Positions 44,287-53,368 of a stretch of 64,000 nucleotides of DNA are shown in pieces. The stretch covers positions 62,001-126,000 of the forward strand of contig SVNT01000001.1 in assembly GCA_015066785.1 (NCBI GenBank), given 5' to 3'. How positions within the stretch are numbered: position 1 is the stretch's first letter; each line of letters starts with the position of its first letter. Under the pieces are notes generated by a model. It was not told the origin of the DNA and did no database searches. It saw nothing but the letters and a program-made list of their open reading frames with translations. Source of the DNA: Ruminococcus sp. Lineage in GTDB: Bacteria; Bacillota; Clostridia; Oscillospirales; Ruminococcaceae. Both the position numbers and the translations under genes were made by a program.

Positions 44287-44964
44287 ATGTCAAGAAATAT
44301 TGCCATCGACGGCCCTGCAGGCGCAGGAAAAAGTACAATTGCCCGTGAGGCTGCAAAGCAGCTCGGGTTCATTTATGTTGATACAGGTGCGCTTTACAGG
44401 TCGATAGGGCTTTACGCACTCCGTAACGGAGTGGCAACAGATAATGCGGCGGAGGTTGAAAAGTTACTTCCTGCAATAAAGGTGGAACTTAAATATCTCG
44501 ACGGGGTGCAGAAGGTTTTCCTCAACGGCGAGGATGTTTCCGAGGCAATAAGAAAGCCCGAATGCTCAATGGCGGCATCGGATGTGTCGGCTATTCCGTC
44601 GGTACGCAGTTTTCTTCTTGAGCTTCAGCTTAAAATGGCCCGTGAGAACGATGTCATAATGGACGGAAGAGATATCGGCACGGTAATTCTTCCGAATGCC
44701 GATGTAAAGATATTCCTTACCGCAACTCCCGAGGAGCGTGCAAACAGACGCTTTAAGGAGTTGGTCGAAAAGGGCGAAAATCCCGATTACGACAAGCTGC
44801 TGGATGAGATAAATCAGCGTGATTACAACGACAGTCACCGTGAGGTTGCACCTTTAAAGCAGGCTGACGACGCAATTCTTTTTGATACGACAAAGCTCGG
44901 CAAGGAAGAGGTTGTTACGGAGCTTCTGAGAATTATCGCTGAAAAACTGGAGGGTGAATATTAA
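44287..44964 (+). CDS. cmk: Cytidylate kinase
   Basis: Phosphorylates CMP and dCMP. A 225-residue kinase with AIDGPAGAGKSTIAREAAKQ, VDTGALYRSIGLYAL and VIMDGRDIGTVILPNADVKI. The ATG at 44287 follows AGGAGGGG. Start of the conserved cmk-plsC-ispH-S1 set. Confidence 0.96.
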   Translation: MSRNIAIDGPAGAGKSTIAREAAKQLGFIYVDTGALYRSIGLYALRNGVATDNAAEVEKLLPAIKVELKYLDGVQKVFLNGEDVSEAIRKPECSMAASDVSAIPSVRSFLLELQLKMARENDVIMDGRDIGTVILPNADVKIFLTATPEERANRRFKELVEKGENPDYDKLLDEINQRDYNDSHREVAPLKQADDAILFDTTKLGKEEVVTELLRIIAEKLEGEY

Positions 44965-44965
44965 T

Positions 44966-45607
44966 ATGTGGTTTTTGTACGGACTTTACGGCATTCTCCG
45001 TAAAATAGTGTGGTTTATACTCAAGTGCAACTACAAGTTGAAATTCGAAGGGCTTGAGAATATCCCGAAAGAAAGCGGATATATTTACGCCTCAAATCAC
45101 CGCAGTTATTTCGACCCCGTGTGGATAACCCTTCCCGTAAGAACTTTTATGTCATATATGGCGAAGGAAGAGCTTTTCAAGAAGAACATCTTTTTCACAC
45201 TTCTCATAAGAATGATGGGTGCATTCCCCGTTGTGAGAGGTAAGGGAGATACCGCAATTATCGACACTTCAATCGAAAAGCTGAAAAAGAGAAATCTTAT
45301 TATCTTCCCCGAGGGTACACGCTCGTACGACGGAAAGGTCGGCAAGGGCAAGACGGGAGTGGCGTTGATTGCGGCGAAGGCACAGCGAGATGTAATTCCC
45401 GTGGGTATTGTATTCGAGGGGGCAAAGCTCAGAAAAGGGCAGGAAGTTACCATTAAATTCGGCAAGCGCATAAGTGCGTCGGAACTTGCGGTTTCCGACG
45501 AGCCTACGCCGAAGGAACTCAAAGTCCTCAAGCAGAAGATTATGTCTGCGATAACGGTGCTTGTTGAGGGCGAAAAGGAGAATGTTGAAGTTGAAACGGA
45601 AACCTAG
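44966..45607 (+). CDS. plsC: 1-acyl-sn-glycerol-3-phosphate acyltransferase
   Basis: Makes phosphatidic acid at the membrane. A 213-residue protein with one N-terminal hydrophobic segment and the acyltransferase motifs NHRSYFDP (HX4D), FPVVRGKGD and FPEGTRS. The ATG at 44966 follows GGAGGGTGA; the stop of cmk is one base upstream. Its last 17 bp overlap the ispH/S1 gene. Confidence 0.94.
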   Translation: MWFLYGLYGILRKIVWFILKCNYKLKFEGLENIPKESGYIYASNHRSYFDPVWITLPVRTFMSYMAKEELFKKNIFFTLLIRMMGAFPVVRGKGDTAIIDTSIEKLKKRNLIIFPEGTRSYDGKVGKGKTGVALIAAKAQRDVIPVGIVFEGAKLRKGQEVTIKFGKRISASELAVSDEPTPKELKVLKQKIMSAITVLVEGEKENVEVETET

Positions 45608-47582
45608 TATCACAGTTGCGAAAACAGCGGGATTCTGTTTCGGGGTTGACAGGGCGATAAAACTTACATACGACGCATTGGCGGAAGGCAAATCCGTGGC
45701 GACTCTCGGGCCGATTATCCACAACCCATCGGTTGTAAAGGAGCTTGAAAGCAAGGGCGTCAGGATAATCTCCGCACCGTCCGAGGCAAAGGCCGGTGAA
45801 ACGGTTGTTATCCGTTCGCACGGAGTGGGAAGCAGAATTACAGACGAGCTGGAAAAACAGAACACGGAATATATCGACGCTACCTGCCCGTTCGTTGCAA
45901 GGATACACAGGATTGTCAGGGAAAAATCTTCCGACGGGTATGTAATTCTCATTGCGGGGGATGACAGTCATCCCGAGGTGCAGGGCATCATCGGTAACGT
46001 TGTTGAAAATGCACAAGAAGGTGTGTTTGTTTTTAAAGACATTGACGAATTGCAAAAGATTTTTGAAAAAAATCAAAATTTTTTCGAAAAAAAGGTTGCA
46101 ATTATTGCTCAAACAACATATAATAATACATTATGGGGTAAGTGTATCAGGTTCATAAGTGAAAACTGTGAACACCCACAGATATATGATACAATATGCA
46201 GTGCAACTGCGGACAGACAAAGCGAAGCGAGAGAGCTTGCCGAAGCTTCCGATGTGATGATAATCGTCGGTGGAAAGGAAAGTTCAAACACACGTAAGCT
46301 GTACGAAATCTGCAGGGAGTGTTGCAAAAGCTATCATATCGAAGATGCCTCCGAAATTTGTGGGGAGGATTTTTCCATGGCTTACTCAATAGGCATCACC
46401 GCAGGGGCGTCAACTCCTGCACATATAATCAAGGAGGTTCAAACACAAATGAGCGAAAATGTAAAAATTATGGATGAGGAATTCGATTTTGAAAAGGCGC
46501 TTGACGAATCATTTAAGAGAATATATACCGGTAATCGGGTGAAGGGATACATAACTGCTGTTAATGACGCTGAAGCTGTTGTAGACGTAGGCACAAAGCA
46601 TACAGGTTATGTTCCTCTCTCTGAGCTTACAGACGATCCCAGCCTCAAGCCCAAGGATGTTGTAAGCGTTGGTGATGAAGTTGAGCTCATCGTTATCAAG
46701 GTTAACGATGCAGAGGGTATCGTTACTCTCTCAAAGAAGAAGGTTGACGCACTCGTTGGTTTTGACACTATCGTCAAGGCAAAGGAAGAGGGCACAGTAC
46801 TTTCAGGTGTTGTTGTTGGCGTAATCAAGGGCGGCGTACTTGTTTCATATAACGGAACAAAGGTATTCGTTCCCGCATCACAGGCTACACTCCGTCGTGA
46901 TGACAAGCTCGAAGAACTCGTTAAGAAGACTGTTGAATTCAAGATCATCGAAGTTAACGAGCAGAGAGGAAGAGCAGTCGGCTCAATCAAGGAAGTCGCA
47001 AAGGCTAACAAGACAGCTGCACAGGCTAAGTTCTGGGAAAGCGCTAACGTAGGCGATGTAATCAAGGGACAGGTTAAGTCAATCACAGACTTCGGCGTGT
47101 TCGTTGACCTCGGCGGTATCGACGGTATGGTTCACCGCACAGAACTTTCATGGACAAGAATCAAGCATCCTTCAGATGTTGTCAAGGTTGGCGACACTCT
47201 TGAAGTTTACATCAAGGAACTCGACAAGGAAAAGAACAGAATTTCTCTCGGTTACAGAAAGGCTGAGGACAATCCCTGGGAAACATTCAAGGCTAAGTAC
47301 AATGTTGACGATGTAGTAAAGGCAACAGTTGTATCAATCACACCTTTCGGTGCATTTGCTCAGATTATTCCCGGAATTGACGGTCTTATCCACATTTCAC
47401 AGATTGCAAACCAGAGAGTATCAAAGGTTGCAGACCTTCTTTCTGTAGGTCAGGAAGTTGAAGCTAAGATTACTGAAATCGACATCGAAAATCAGAGAAT
47501 CAGCATCTCTATGAGAGCGCTTCTTCCCGAAGAACCCGCAGCAGAAGAAGCAGAAGCAGCAACAGAAGAAGCTGCTGAATAA
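45591..47582 (+). CDS. ispH: IspH-ribosomal protein S1 fusion
   Basis: A fusion of HMBPP reductase (residues ~1-285, MEP isoprenoid pathway, three cluster cysteines in GFCFGVD, ATCPFVARI and DTICSATADRQ) with four S1 RNA-binding repeats (about 300-640), ending in an Ala/Glu-rich tail. This fusion is known in Clostridia. The start is uncertain: AAGGAG at 45575-45580 is one base from an ATG (45582), so TTG at 45585 or 45591 may be used. An in-frame AAGGAGG (46431) and ATG (46449) lie right at the domain junction. Codon choice in the S1 half (many GTT, AAG, GCT) looks like that of highly expressed genes. Confidence 0.93.
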   Translation: MKRKPSITVAKTAGFCFGVDRAIKLTYDALAEGKSVATLGPIIHNPSVVKELESKGVRIISAPSEAKAGETVVIRSHGVGSRITDELEKQNTEYIDATCPFVARIHRIVREKSSDGYVILIAGDDSHPEVQGIIGNVVENAQEGVFVFKDIDELQKIFEKNQNFFEKKVAIIAQTTYNNTLWGKCIRFISENCEHPQIYDTICSATADRQSEARELAEASDVMIIVGGKESSNTRKLYEICRECCKSYHIEDASEICGEDFSMAYSIGITAGASTPAHIIKEVQTQMSENVKIMDEEFDFEKALDESFKRIYTGNRVKGYITAVNDAEAVVDVGTKHTGYVPLSELTDDPSLKPKDVVSVGDEVELIVIKVNDAEGIVTLSKKKVDALVGFDTIVKAKEEGTVLSGVVVGVIKGGVLVSYNGTKVFVPASQATLRRDDKLEELVKKTVEFKIIEVNEQRGRAVGSIKEVAKANKTAAQAKFWESANVGDVIKGQVKSITDFGVFVDLGGIDGMVHRTELSWTRIKHPSDVVKVGDTLEVYIKELDKEKNRISLGYRKAEDNPWETFKAKYNVDDVVKATVVSITPFGAFAQIIPGIDGLIHISQIANQRVSKVADLLSVGQEVEAKITEIDIENQRISISMRALLPEEPAAEEAEAATEEAAE

Positions 47583-47595
47583 TTTAAGCTATAAT

Positions 47596-47632
47596 AAAAA
47601 TCCACGGTGAAAATTCACCGTGGATTTTTTGT
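47596..47632. terminator. Bidirectional terminator, ispH/S1 and ABC exporter
   Basis: A perfect stem AAAAATCCACGGTGA / TCACCGTGGATTTTT with a 4-nt loop lies between convergent genes. Confidence 0.92.
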
Positions 47633-47639
47633 TTTGAAC

Positions 47640-48446
47640 TTATGAGCCTGTTCCGCTGTACCTTGTTGCGCCGAACATCCAGAATTTATAACTGAGGAAG
47701 AAGAACAACATTCCTATAAGCGGCGAAATCCACGAGAGTATCGGGATTTCATCGGGACGCAGGATTACAAGGCTCGGGTAATACGCAATGAATGCAATCG
47801 GAATTATGAATGTAAATATGAACTTGAAAACGGGACTGAAAATCGTTATCGGGTATTTTGCGTAGTCCTTGAATTTCAGCACAAGGTCAAGCACGAAAAA
47901 CGAATTCTGTATCCAGAAGCAAGTCGCCGCAGCGGCGTTCTGGAGAGCTATCATAACAAGCGACGCTGTAAATAGGAATACTATCGTTTTTACAATGGCA
48001 AGGAATGTGACATCAAGCTCCAGCTTTGCCCATGAGTAAACCAGAGTTCCGATTCCGAAAGCAAGTTGTCCCAGACCTTTTATATCGAAGATTTCCGACT
48101 GATAGTAGAAAAACAGATTTATCGGTCTGAAGCAGTACTTTATGAAGTCGCCCGAATAGACATACATACGCAGACTCCAGTTGTTGTCGAAAAGACATTG
48201 TACGGGAGTGAGGGCGATAAGCGAAAATCCGTACAGGAAGAGCATTTCGTAGTAGCCCCAGCCGTTTATCGACGGGAAGTTGCGGAAAAGTATCCAGAAG
48301 CTGATGAAACCTGCAAGGTTTGTGAAAATCATTCCTATTGTTGATATGATGAAATCTGCACGGTAGCTCATCTTGCTTTTTATGTCCTGCGTGAGTATTT
48401 TTCCGTATATGCGCAGATAAAATCCTAATCCTTTTCTTTTTGTCAT
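47640..48446 (-). CDS. ABC-2 family exporter permease (second subunit)
   Basis: A 268-residue permease with about six helices, of the ABC2_membrane_6 type (COG3694-like). The N-terminus has the expected KILTQDIKSKMSYRADFIIS. It pairs with the similar permease immediately upstream and the ATPase before it. The substrate is not known; relatives have been tied to drug or viologen export. Confidence 0.85.
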   Translation of the reverse strand: MTKRKGLGFYLRIYGKILTQDIKSKMSYRADFIISTIGMIFTNLAGFISFWILFRNFPSINGWGYYEMLFLYGFSLIALTPVQCLFDNNWSLRMYVYSGDFIKYCFRPINLFFYYQSEIFDIKGLGQLAFGIGTLVYSWAKLELDVTFLAIVKTIVFLFTASLVMIALQNAAAATCFWIQNSFFVLDLVLKFKDYAKYPITIFSPVFKFIFTFIIPIAFIAYYPSLVILRPDEIPILSWISPLIGMLFFFLSYKFWMFGATRYSGTGS

Positions 48447-48449
48447 AGC

Positions 48450-49256
48450 TTAACCTCCGTTCACTGTAATCTGGCGGAGGGATACCTTCCAGAAAAGCGT
48501 GCTTACGAGCATCATTGCAACGCACCAGAAAAGCTGTGTTCCGAGAGTCGTCAGTATCGTGTATACATCAGGCTTGGCGGTGAGCAGGAATGTCAGTGGT
48601 GCGTTATAAATCGACTGGAAGGGAAGATACCCTACAATTGTTCTGAGAGGCTCGGGGAAAAACGGCAGGGGAATTGTCGCCCCTGAAAGCAGAAGAACGA
48701 TAACCTGTTTCATTATGTTTATACCCCATATAGACTCGGTATAAAGGCAGATTGTTCCCGTTATGAAGTCTATGCTGTAATTTATCGCTACTGCCATAAT
48801 TACGGAAACCACAAAGAACAGAAGGTTTGTTCCGAGTGGGATTGCGCCCTTTGTGACAACGCAGACGATAATGAATGTCGGAAGAAATGTATAGAAGAAA
48901 TTTGTGACGAATGTGCCCGTGAATGACCAGAAAAGATAACTCCTGTACTCCATAGGCTTTAAAAGGTCGAGGACTATTTTTCCCGACTGGATGCTACGCC
49001 CCATTTCCCATACGGTGTACATTTCCATGAAGTTGAAGAGCGCAGTCGCAAGAACGAGGTATATCAGCGTGTCGGAGAATGTCATTCCGTTGACGACATC
49101 GGTTCCCGCCGAGGCATAGATTGCTTTCCAGAGGAAATAGACAACTATGAGGTAGAGGATATTTCCTGCAACCATAACGGCTGTCCCGAGGCGGAACTGG
49201 AGCGACTCGATTATCCCTGCTCTTGTAAAGGCGAGATATTTTTTCAGCTTTAACAT
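48450..49256 (-). CDS. ABC-2 family exporter permease (first subunit)
   Basis: A 268-residue permease, also ABC2_membrane_6-like (COG4587 type), with about six helices and the N-terminal KKYLAFTRAGIIESLQFRLG. It overlaps the ATPase gene by 7 bp and is 3 bp from the next permease, so the three are translated together. The two permeases would form a heterodimer. Confidence 0.85.
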   Translation of the reverse strand: MLKLKKYLAFTRAGIIESLQFRLGTAVMVAGNILYLIVVYFLWKAIYASAGTDVVNGMTFSDTLIYLVLATALFNFMEMYTVWEMGRSIQSGKIVLDLLKPMEYRSYLFWSFTGTFVTNFFYTFLPTFIIVCVVTKGAIPLGTNLLFFVVSVIMAVAINYSIDFITGTICLYTESIWGINIMKQVIVLLLSGATIPLPFFPEPLRTIVGYLPFQSIYNAPLTFLLTAKPDVYTILTTLGTQLFWCVAMMLVSTLFWKVSLRQITVNGG

Positions 49257-50251
49257 ACGCCCTCCTCGTAGATTTTCTTGATTACTTCCTCCGTGGAGAT
49301 TTCTTCGAGCTTTATATCACGGATTTCGTGCTTTGTCTGGAGTGAGGCGAGAACATCCATAATCTTCGCTTTATCCTCGTCAACGAGAATGGAAATCCAT
49401 TCGTTGTCGCAGGAAACGGAAAATTCTCCGACTTCTTTGCGGATTACCTCTGCGTTTTCTTCGGGTGTACCGTCGATGCGGAGTTTGAGTGTTCTGTATG
49501 AGCCGAAAAATCCCTTGAGATGCTCAATATCGTTATCGTAAAGCATTTTGCCCTTGTCGATGATGACAATTCTGCGACAGAGTGCGTCGACATCGCCCAT
49601 ATCGTGCGTTGTGAGGATTACGGTTGTGTTCTTTTCCTTGTTGAGTGCATGAATGAGCGTTCTTATCTTCGCTTTCATAGATACATCAAGCCCGATGGTA
49701 GGCTCATCGAGGAAGACGATTTTCGGGTTGTGCAGAAATGCGGCAAGTATATCGCTGAGTGTACGCTGACCGAGCGACATCTGTCTTACGGGCTTATGTA
49801 ACAGCGGTTCTATATCGACGAGAGAGCTGTACAGCGCCATCATATCGTCGTAGTCCTTGTCGCTTATCTGGTATATGTCCTTGAGGAGCCTGAATGATTC
49901 AATAAGCGGAAGCGCCCACCACAGCTGAGAACGCTGACCGAAAACAACGCCGATTTCCTGAGCGTTTTTTGCCCTGTTCTTGTAGGGGATATTTCCGCTT
50001 ACGAGAATTTCGCCCGATGTCGGCTGTAAAACGCCCGTCATCATTTTTATCGTGGTGGATTTTCCCGCACCGTTAGGGCCGAGGTAACCGACGATTTCCC
50101 CTTGCTCGACGGTCATCGAAATATTGTCCACTGCGGTGACGATGTTGTAGTCCCTTGAGAACAAATCCCTGATGCTGCCCTTCAGCCCTTCGTGACGGTT
50201 CAGTACCTTGAATTCCTTGGTTACATTCTTTATTTCTATTATCGGTGACAT
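49250..50251 (-). CDS. ABC exporter ATP-binding protein
   Basis: A 333-residue ATPase (COG4586 type): Walker A GPNGAGKSTTIKMM, a variant signature QMSLGQRTLSDI in place of LSGGQ, Walker B KIVFLDEPTIGLD, H-loop ILTTHDMGD, and a ~90-residue C-terminal extension. First gene of the leftward exporter operon, behind a good promoter. Confidence 0.92.
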   Translation of the reverse strand: MSPIIEIKNVTKEFKVLNRHEGLKGSIRDLFSRDYNIVTAVDNISMTVEQGEIVGYLGPNGAGKSTTIKMMTGVLQPTSGEILVSGNIPYKNRAKNAQEIGVVFGQRSQLWWALPLIESFRLLKDIYQISDKDYDDMMALYSSLVDIEPLLHKPVRQMSLGQRTLSDILAAFLHNPKIVFLDEPTIGLDVSMKAKIRTLIHALNKEKNTTVILTTHDMGDVDALCRRIVIIDKGKMLYDNDIEHLKGFFGSYRTLKLRIDGTPEENAEVIRKEVGEFSVSCDNEWISILVDEDKAKIMDVLASLQTKHEIRDIKLEEISTEEVIKKIYEEGVC

Positions 50252-50296
50252 ATTATTTTCCCCCTCCCGATTTTTTACATATCAATTAGTTAATTA

Positions 50297-50325
50297 AGTA
50301 TACTATCAAACAATATAAATGTCAA
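50297..50325 (-). promoter_or_regulatory. Promoter of the ABC exporter operon
   Basis: On the minus strand, TTGACA, 17-bp spacer, TATACT, about 45 bp before the ATPase start. Confidence 0.85.
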
Positions 50326-50374
50326 ATCAGGTGTTTTATTGTTAAAAGCCCTTTTATTCGGACAGTAAATATGT

Positions 50375-50380
50375 TATAAT
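50375..50380 (+). promoter_or_regulatory. Extended -10 of pcrA
   Basis: TGTTATAAT about 40 bp upstream of the pcrA ATG; the -35 region is weak. Confidence 0.55.
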
Positions 50381-50421
50381 ATAAGTTGGAATTTTATATA
50401 CAGCACAAAAAAGGAGAAACT

Positions 50422-52785
50422 ATGGAAAATTTCATTCAGTTAAAAAGAAAAGCACTTGAAACATATTTCGGCCGTATGAATCCCGAACAGAAAAAAGCAG
50501 TTTTCACAGTTAACGGCCCTGTACTTATACTTGCGGGTGCGGGAAGCGGAAAAACTACCGTTCTTGTAAACAGAATAGCAAATATGGTCTATTTCGGAAA
50601 CGCCTACAACAGCGATTATGTCCCTGAAGGAGTTACGGAGGACGACCTCGCTTTTTTGCGTGATTTTACCCGTGACGGAGACAAGGAACGCCTCCGTGAC
50701 CTTGTGTGCGACGCTAAAAGCCGTATAAATCCCTGGAATATCCTTGCGATTACCTTTACAAACAAGGCGGCGGGTGAGCTTAAGGCAAGACTTGCGGATA
50801 TGCTCGGTGACGCAGGTGTTGAGATTACTGCGGCGACATTCCATTCGGCATGCGTAAGGATACTCCGCCGTGAGATACATCAGCTCGGCTACAACAACGA
50901 ATTTGTCATTTACGACAGCGACGACAGCCAGAGGCTCGTCAAGGCGTGCCTGAATGAGCTTAATATTTCGGATAAAATGTTTCCTCCGAAAACGGTTGCC
51001 TCTGTGATAAGCAAGGCAAAGGACAAGTTTATGAGCCCGTCCGACCTTGCGGCTACCGCAGGCACGAATTTCAGAATATCAGAAATAGCAAGGATTTACG
51101 AGCTTTATCAGCAAAGGCTTTTCAGCGCAAATGCCCTTGATTTTGACGATATTATCTGTCTTACGGTACAGCTTTTCGAAAAGTATCCCGAAGTACTCCG
51201 TCACTACCGCAACAGATACCGTTACATAATGGTTGACGAATATCAGGATACGAATATGGTTCAGTACAGATTGGTGAGCCTTCTTTCCGCAGAGCATAAA
51301 AATCTCTGCGTTGTAGGAGATGACGACCAGAGTATCTATAAATTCCGTGGTGCTACGATAGAAAATATCCTGAATTTCGAAGACCAGTTCGAAGAGTGTA
51401 CAACTATCAGACTTGAGCAGAATTACCGTTCCACCCAGACGATACTCGACGCCGCAAACTCGGTTATCCGCAATAACAGAGGAAGAAAGACCAAGTCCCT
51501 CTGGACAGCAGGCGATAAGGGAAAGAATATCTGTCTGTACAAAGCGCCTGACGACAGGGCAGAGGGGGCGTATCTTTCAAACGCAATTCTTGACGGAGTG
51601 AAGAACGGCGGTAACTACTCGGACTATGCGGTGCTTTACCGTATGAATGCGCAGTCCAACAGCGTGGAACGTGCGTTCACAGCTGCAGGAATACCGTACA
51701 AGGTTTTCGGCGGAATGAGATTCTACGACCGCAAGGAAGTCAAGGATATGCTGGCTTACCTCAGCTTTATCAACAATCCGTATGACATTGTGCGTATGAG
51801 AAGAATTATCAACGAGCCGAAAAGAAACATCGGTGACGCAACTGTTGCGGCTGTTGAGCAGATTTCTCGTGATATGGGTATTTCTCCGCTTGAGGTTATG
51901 CGTAATGCGGGAAATTACGCTCCGCTTTCACGAAAGTCAACAGCGCTTGAAACAGCGGCGAAGATGTTTGACGGCCTTTGCGAAAAGTCAAAGACTATGT
52001 CACTTGACGAGCTCCTTGACGAGCTGGTTGATGATACGGGATACAGGCAGTATATGGATACTCTCGGAGAAGAGGGTATAACCCGTATGGAAAACATCGC
52101 CGAACTCAAAACTACGATGAGACAGTATTCCGAAACGGCGGAGGAGCCTTCGCTTTCGGGATTTCTGGAGGAAATCTCTCTCTACACCGACACCGATAAG
52201 TACGAAGAGCAGACAAATGTCGTAAGTCTTATGACGATACATACGGCAAAGGGGCTTGAATTCCCGATAGTGTTTGTTGTCGGTATGGAGGATGGAATTT
52301 TTCCGTCGGCGAGATGTATGGACTCCGAAGACGACCTCGAAGAAGAACGCCGACTTGCTTATGTTGCGATAACGAGAGCTAAGAAGGAATTATATCTTAC
52401 GCATTGTGCCCAGCGTATGTTTTACGGCCGTATAAACAGCAATATGGTGTCACGCTTTGCCAAGGAAATAACAACAGAGCTTGTTGACAAGGTTGACGGC
52501 ACAATAAAGCTCACGAAGAACACAGGCACAGTTTCACCTATGGGATTTTCCGCAAAATCGAGTGGCTCCGTTTCGCTTGAGAGTCAGATTGCGACACAGA
52601 AAAAAGCCTCTGCTGTCAGCAATGTTGTTTTCGCTGTCGGCGACAGGATAAAGCACAAGGTTTTCGGAGAGGGTACGGTTATTTCCGCAAAGAAAATGTC
52701 CAATGATACAATGCTTGAGGTTTCTTTCGACGATGTCGGAACAAAGAAGCTTATGGCGAACTTTGCAAAGCTCGAAAAAGTATAA
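50422..52785 (+). CDS. pcrA: UvrD/PcrA-type DNA helicase
   Basis: A 787-residue superfamily 1A helicase acting in repair and in clearing replication blocks. Motifs in order: I LILAGAGSGKTTVLVNRI, Ia AITFTNKAAGELK, II VDEYQDTN, III VVGDDDQSIYKFRGA, IV EQNYRSTQTILDAAN, V TIHTAKGLEFPIVFVVG, VI AYVAITRAKKELYL. A ~45-residue Asp/Glu-rich insertion separates motifs I and Ia (residues ~57-102). The C-terminus has a Tudor-like RNA-polymerase-binding end (VGDRIKHKVFGEGTVIS). The ATG at 50422 follows AAAGGAG. Confidence 0.94.
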   Translation: MENFIQLKRKALETYFGRMNPEQKKAVFTVNGPVLILAGAGSGKTTVLVNRIANMVYFGNAYNSDYVPEGVTEDDLAFLRDFTRDGDKERLRDLVCDAKSRINPWNILAITFTNKAAGELKARLADMLGDAGVEITAATFHSACVRILRREIHQLGYNNEFVIYDSDDSQRLVKACLNELNISDKMFPPKTVASVISKAKDKFMSPSDLAATAGTNFRISEIARIYELYQQRLFSANALDFDDIICLTVQLFEKYPEVLRHYRNRYRYIMVDEYQDTNMVQYRLVSLLSAEHKNLCVVGDDDQSIYKFRGATIENILNFEDQFEECTTIRLEQNYRSTQTILDAANSVIRNNRGRKTKSLWTAGDKGKNICLYKAPDDRAEGAYLSNAILDGVKNGGNYSDYAVLYRMNAQSNSVERAFTAAGIPYKVFGGMRFYDRKEVKDMLAYLSFINNPYDIVRMRRIINEPKRNIGDATVAAVEQISRDMGISPLEVMRNAGNYAPLSRKSTALETAAKMFDGLCEKSKTMSLDELLDELVDDTGYRQYMDTLGEEGITRMENIAELKTTMRQYSETAEEPSLSGFLEEISLYTDTDKYEEQTNVVSLMTIHTAKGLEFPIVFVVGMEDGIFPSARCMDSEDDLEEERRLAYVAITRAKKELYLTHCAQRMFYGRINSNMVSRFAKEITTELVDKVDGTIKLTKNTGTVSPMGFSAKSSGSVSLESQIATQKKASAVSNVVFAVGDRIKHKVFGEGTVISAKKMSNDTMLEVSFDDVGTKKLMANFAKLEKV

Positions 52786-52796
52786 GGAGAATTGAT

Positions 52797-53354
52797 ATGA
52801 TAGATTTCATTTACAGTTTTGATGAAACAATCCTTATGTGGATACAGGAAAATCTCCACAACGGATTTACCGACAAGTTTTTTTCGGTAATCACTTATGT
52901 GGGGGAAAAGGGAATTTTCTGGATTTTACTTGCTATAGTACTGATTTTTATTCCTAAAACGAGAAAATGCGGAATTATGATGCTTACAGCGCTCACTATC
53001 GGTTTTCTTACAGGGGAATGTCTTACCAAGAATCTCGTCTGCCGTGAAAGACCGTTCATCTATTTCGGCTGGGATACCGCCGACCTGCTGATAAAAGCAC
53101 CAAGCGGATATTCATTCCCGTCGGGACATACCTGCTCCTCGTTTGCGGCGTCGACTTCAATCTTTATGAATAATAAGAAGTGGGGAACAGCGGCGCTTGT
53201 TCTTGCGGCTTGCATAGCATTTTCGAGAATCTTCCTTTTCGTTCACTTCCCGAGCGATATAATAGTCGGAATCCTCTGGGGACTTACAGCCGCATTTATC
53301 TCAAAGCTGATTATAGACAGAATATACCGTTCACGCCTTGAAAAAACCGCTTAA
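52797..53354 (+). CDS. PAP2-family membrane phosphatase
   Basis: A 185-residue membrane protein with the three PAP2 motifs: KNLVCRERP, FPSGHTCSSFAAS and SRIFLFVHFPSD. The family removes phosphate from lipid phosphates; bacterial members often act on undecaprenyl pyrophosphate, a role overlapping uppP. It starts 11 bp after pcrA with AAGGAGAATTG. Confidence 0.9.
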   Translation: MIDFIYSFDETILMWIQENLHNGFTDKFFSVITYVGEKGIFWILLAIVLIFIPKTRKCGIMMLTALTIGFLTGECLTKNLVCRERPFIYFGWDTADLLIKAPSGYSFPSGHTCSSFAASTSIFMNNKKWGTAALVLAACIAFSRIFLFVHFPSDIIVGILWGLTAAFISKLIIDRIYRSRLEKTA

Positions 53355-53368
53355 AACAGGAGGACAGT

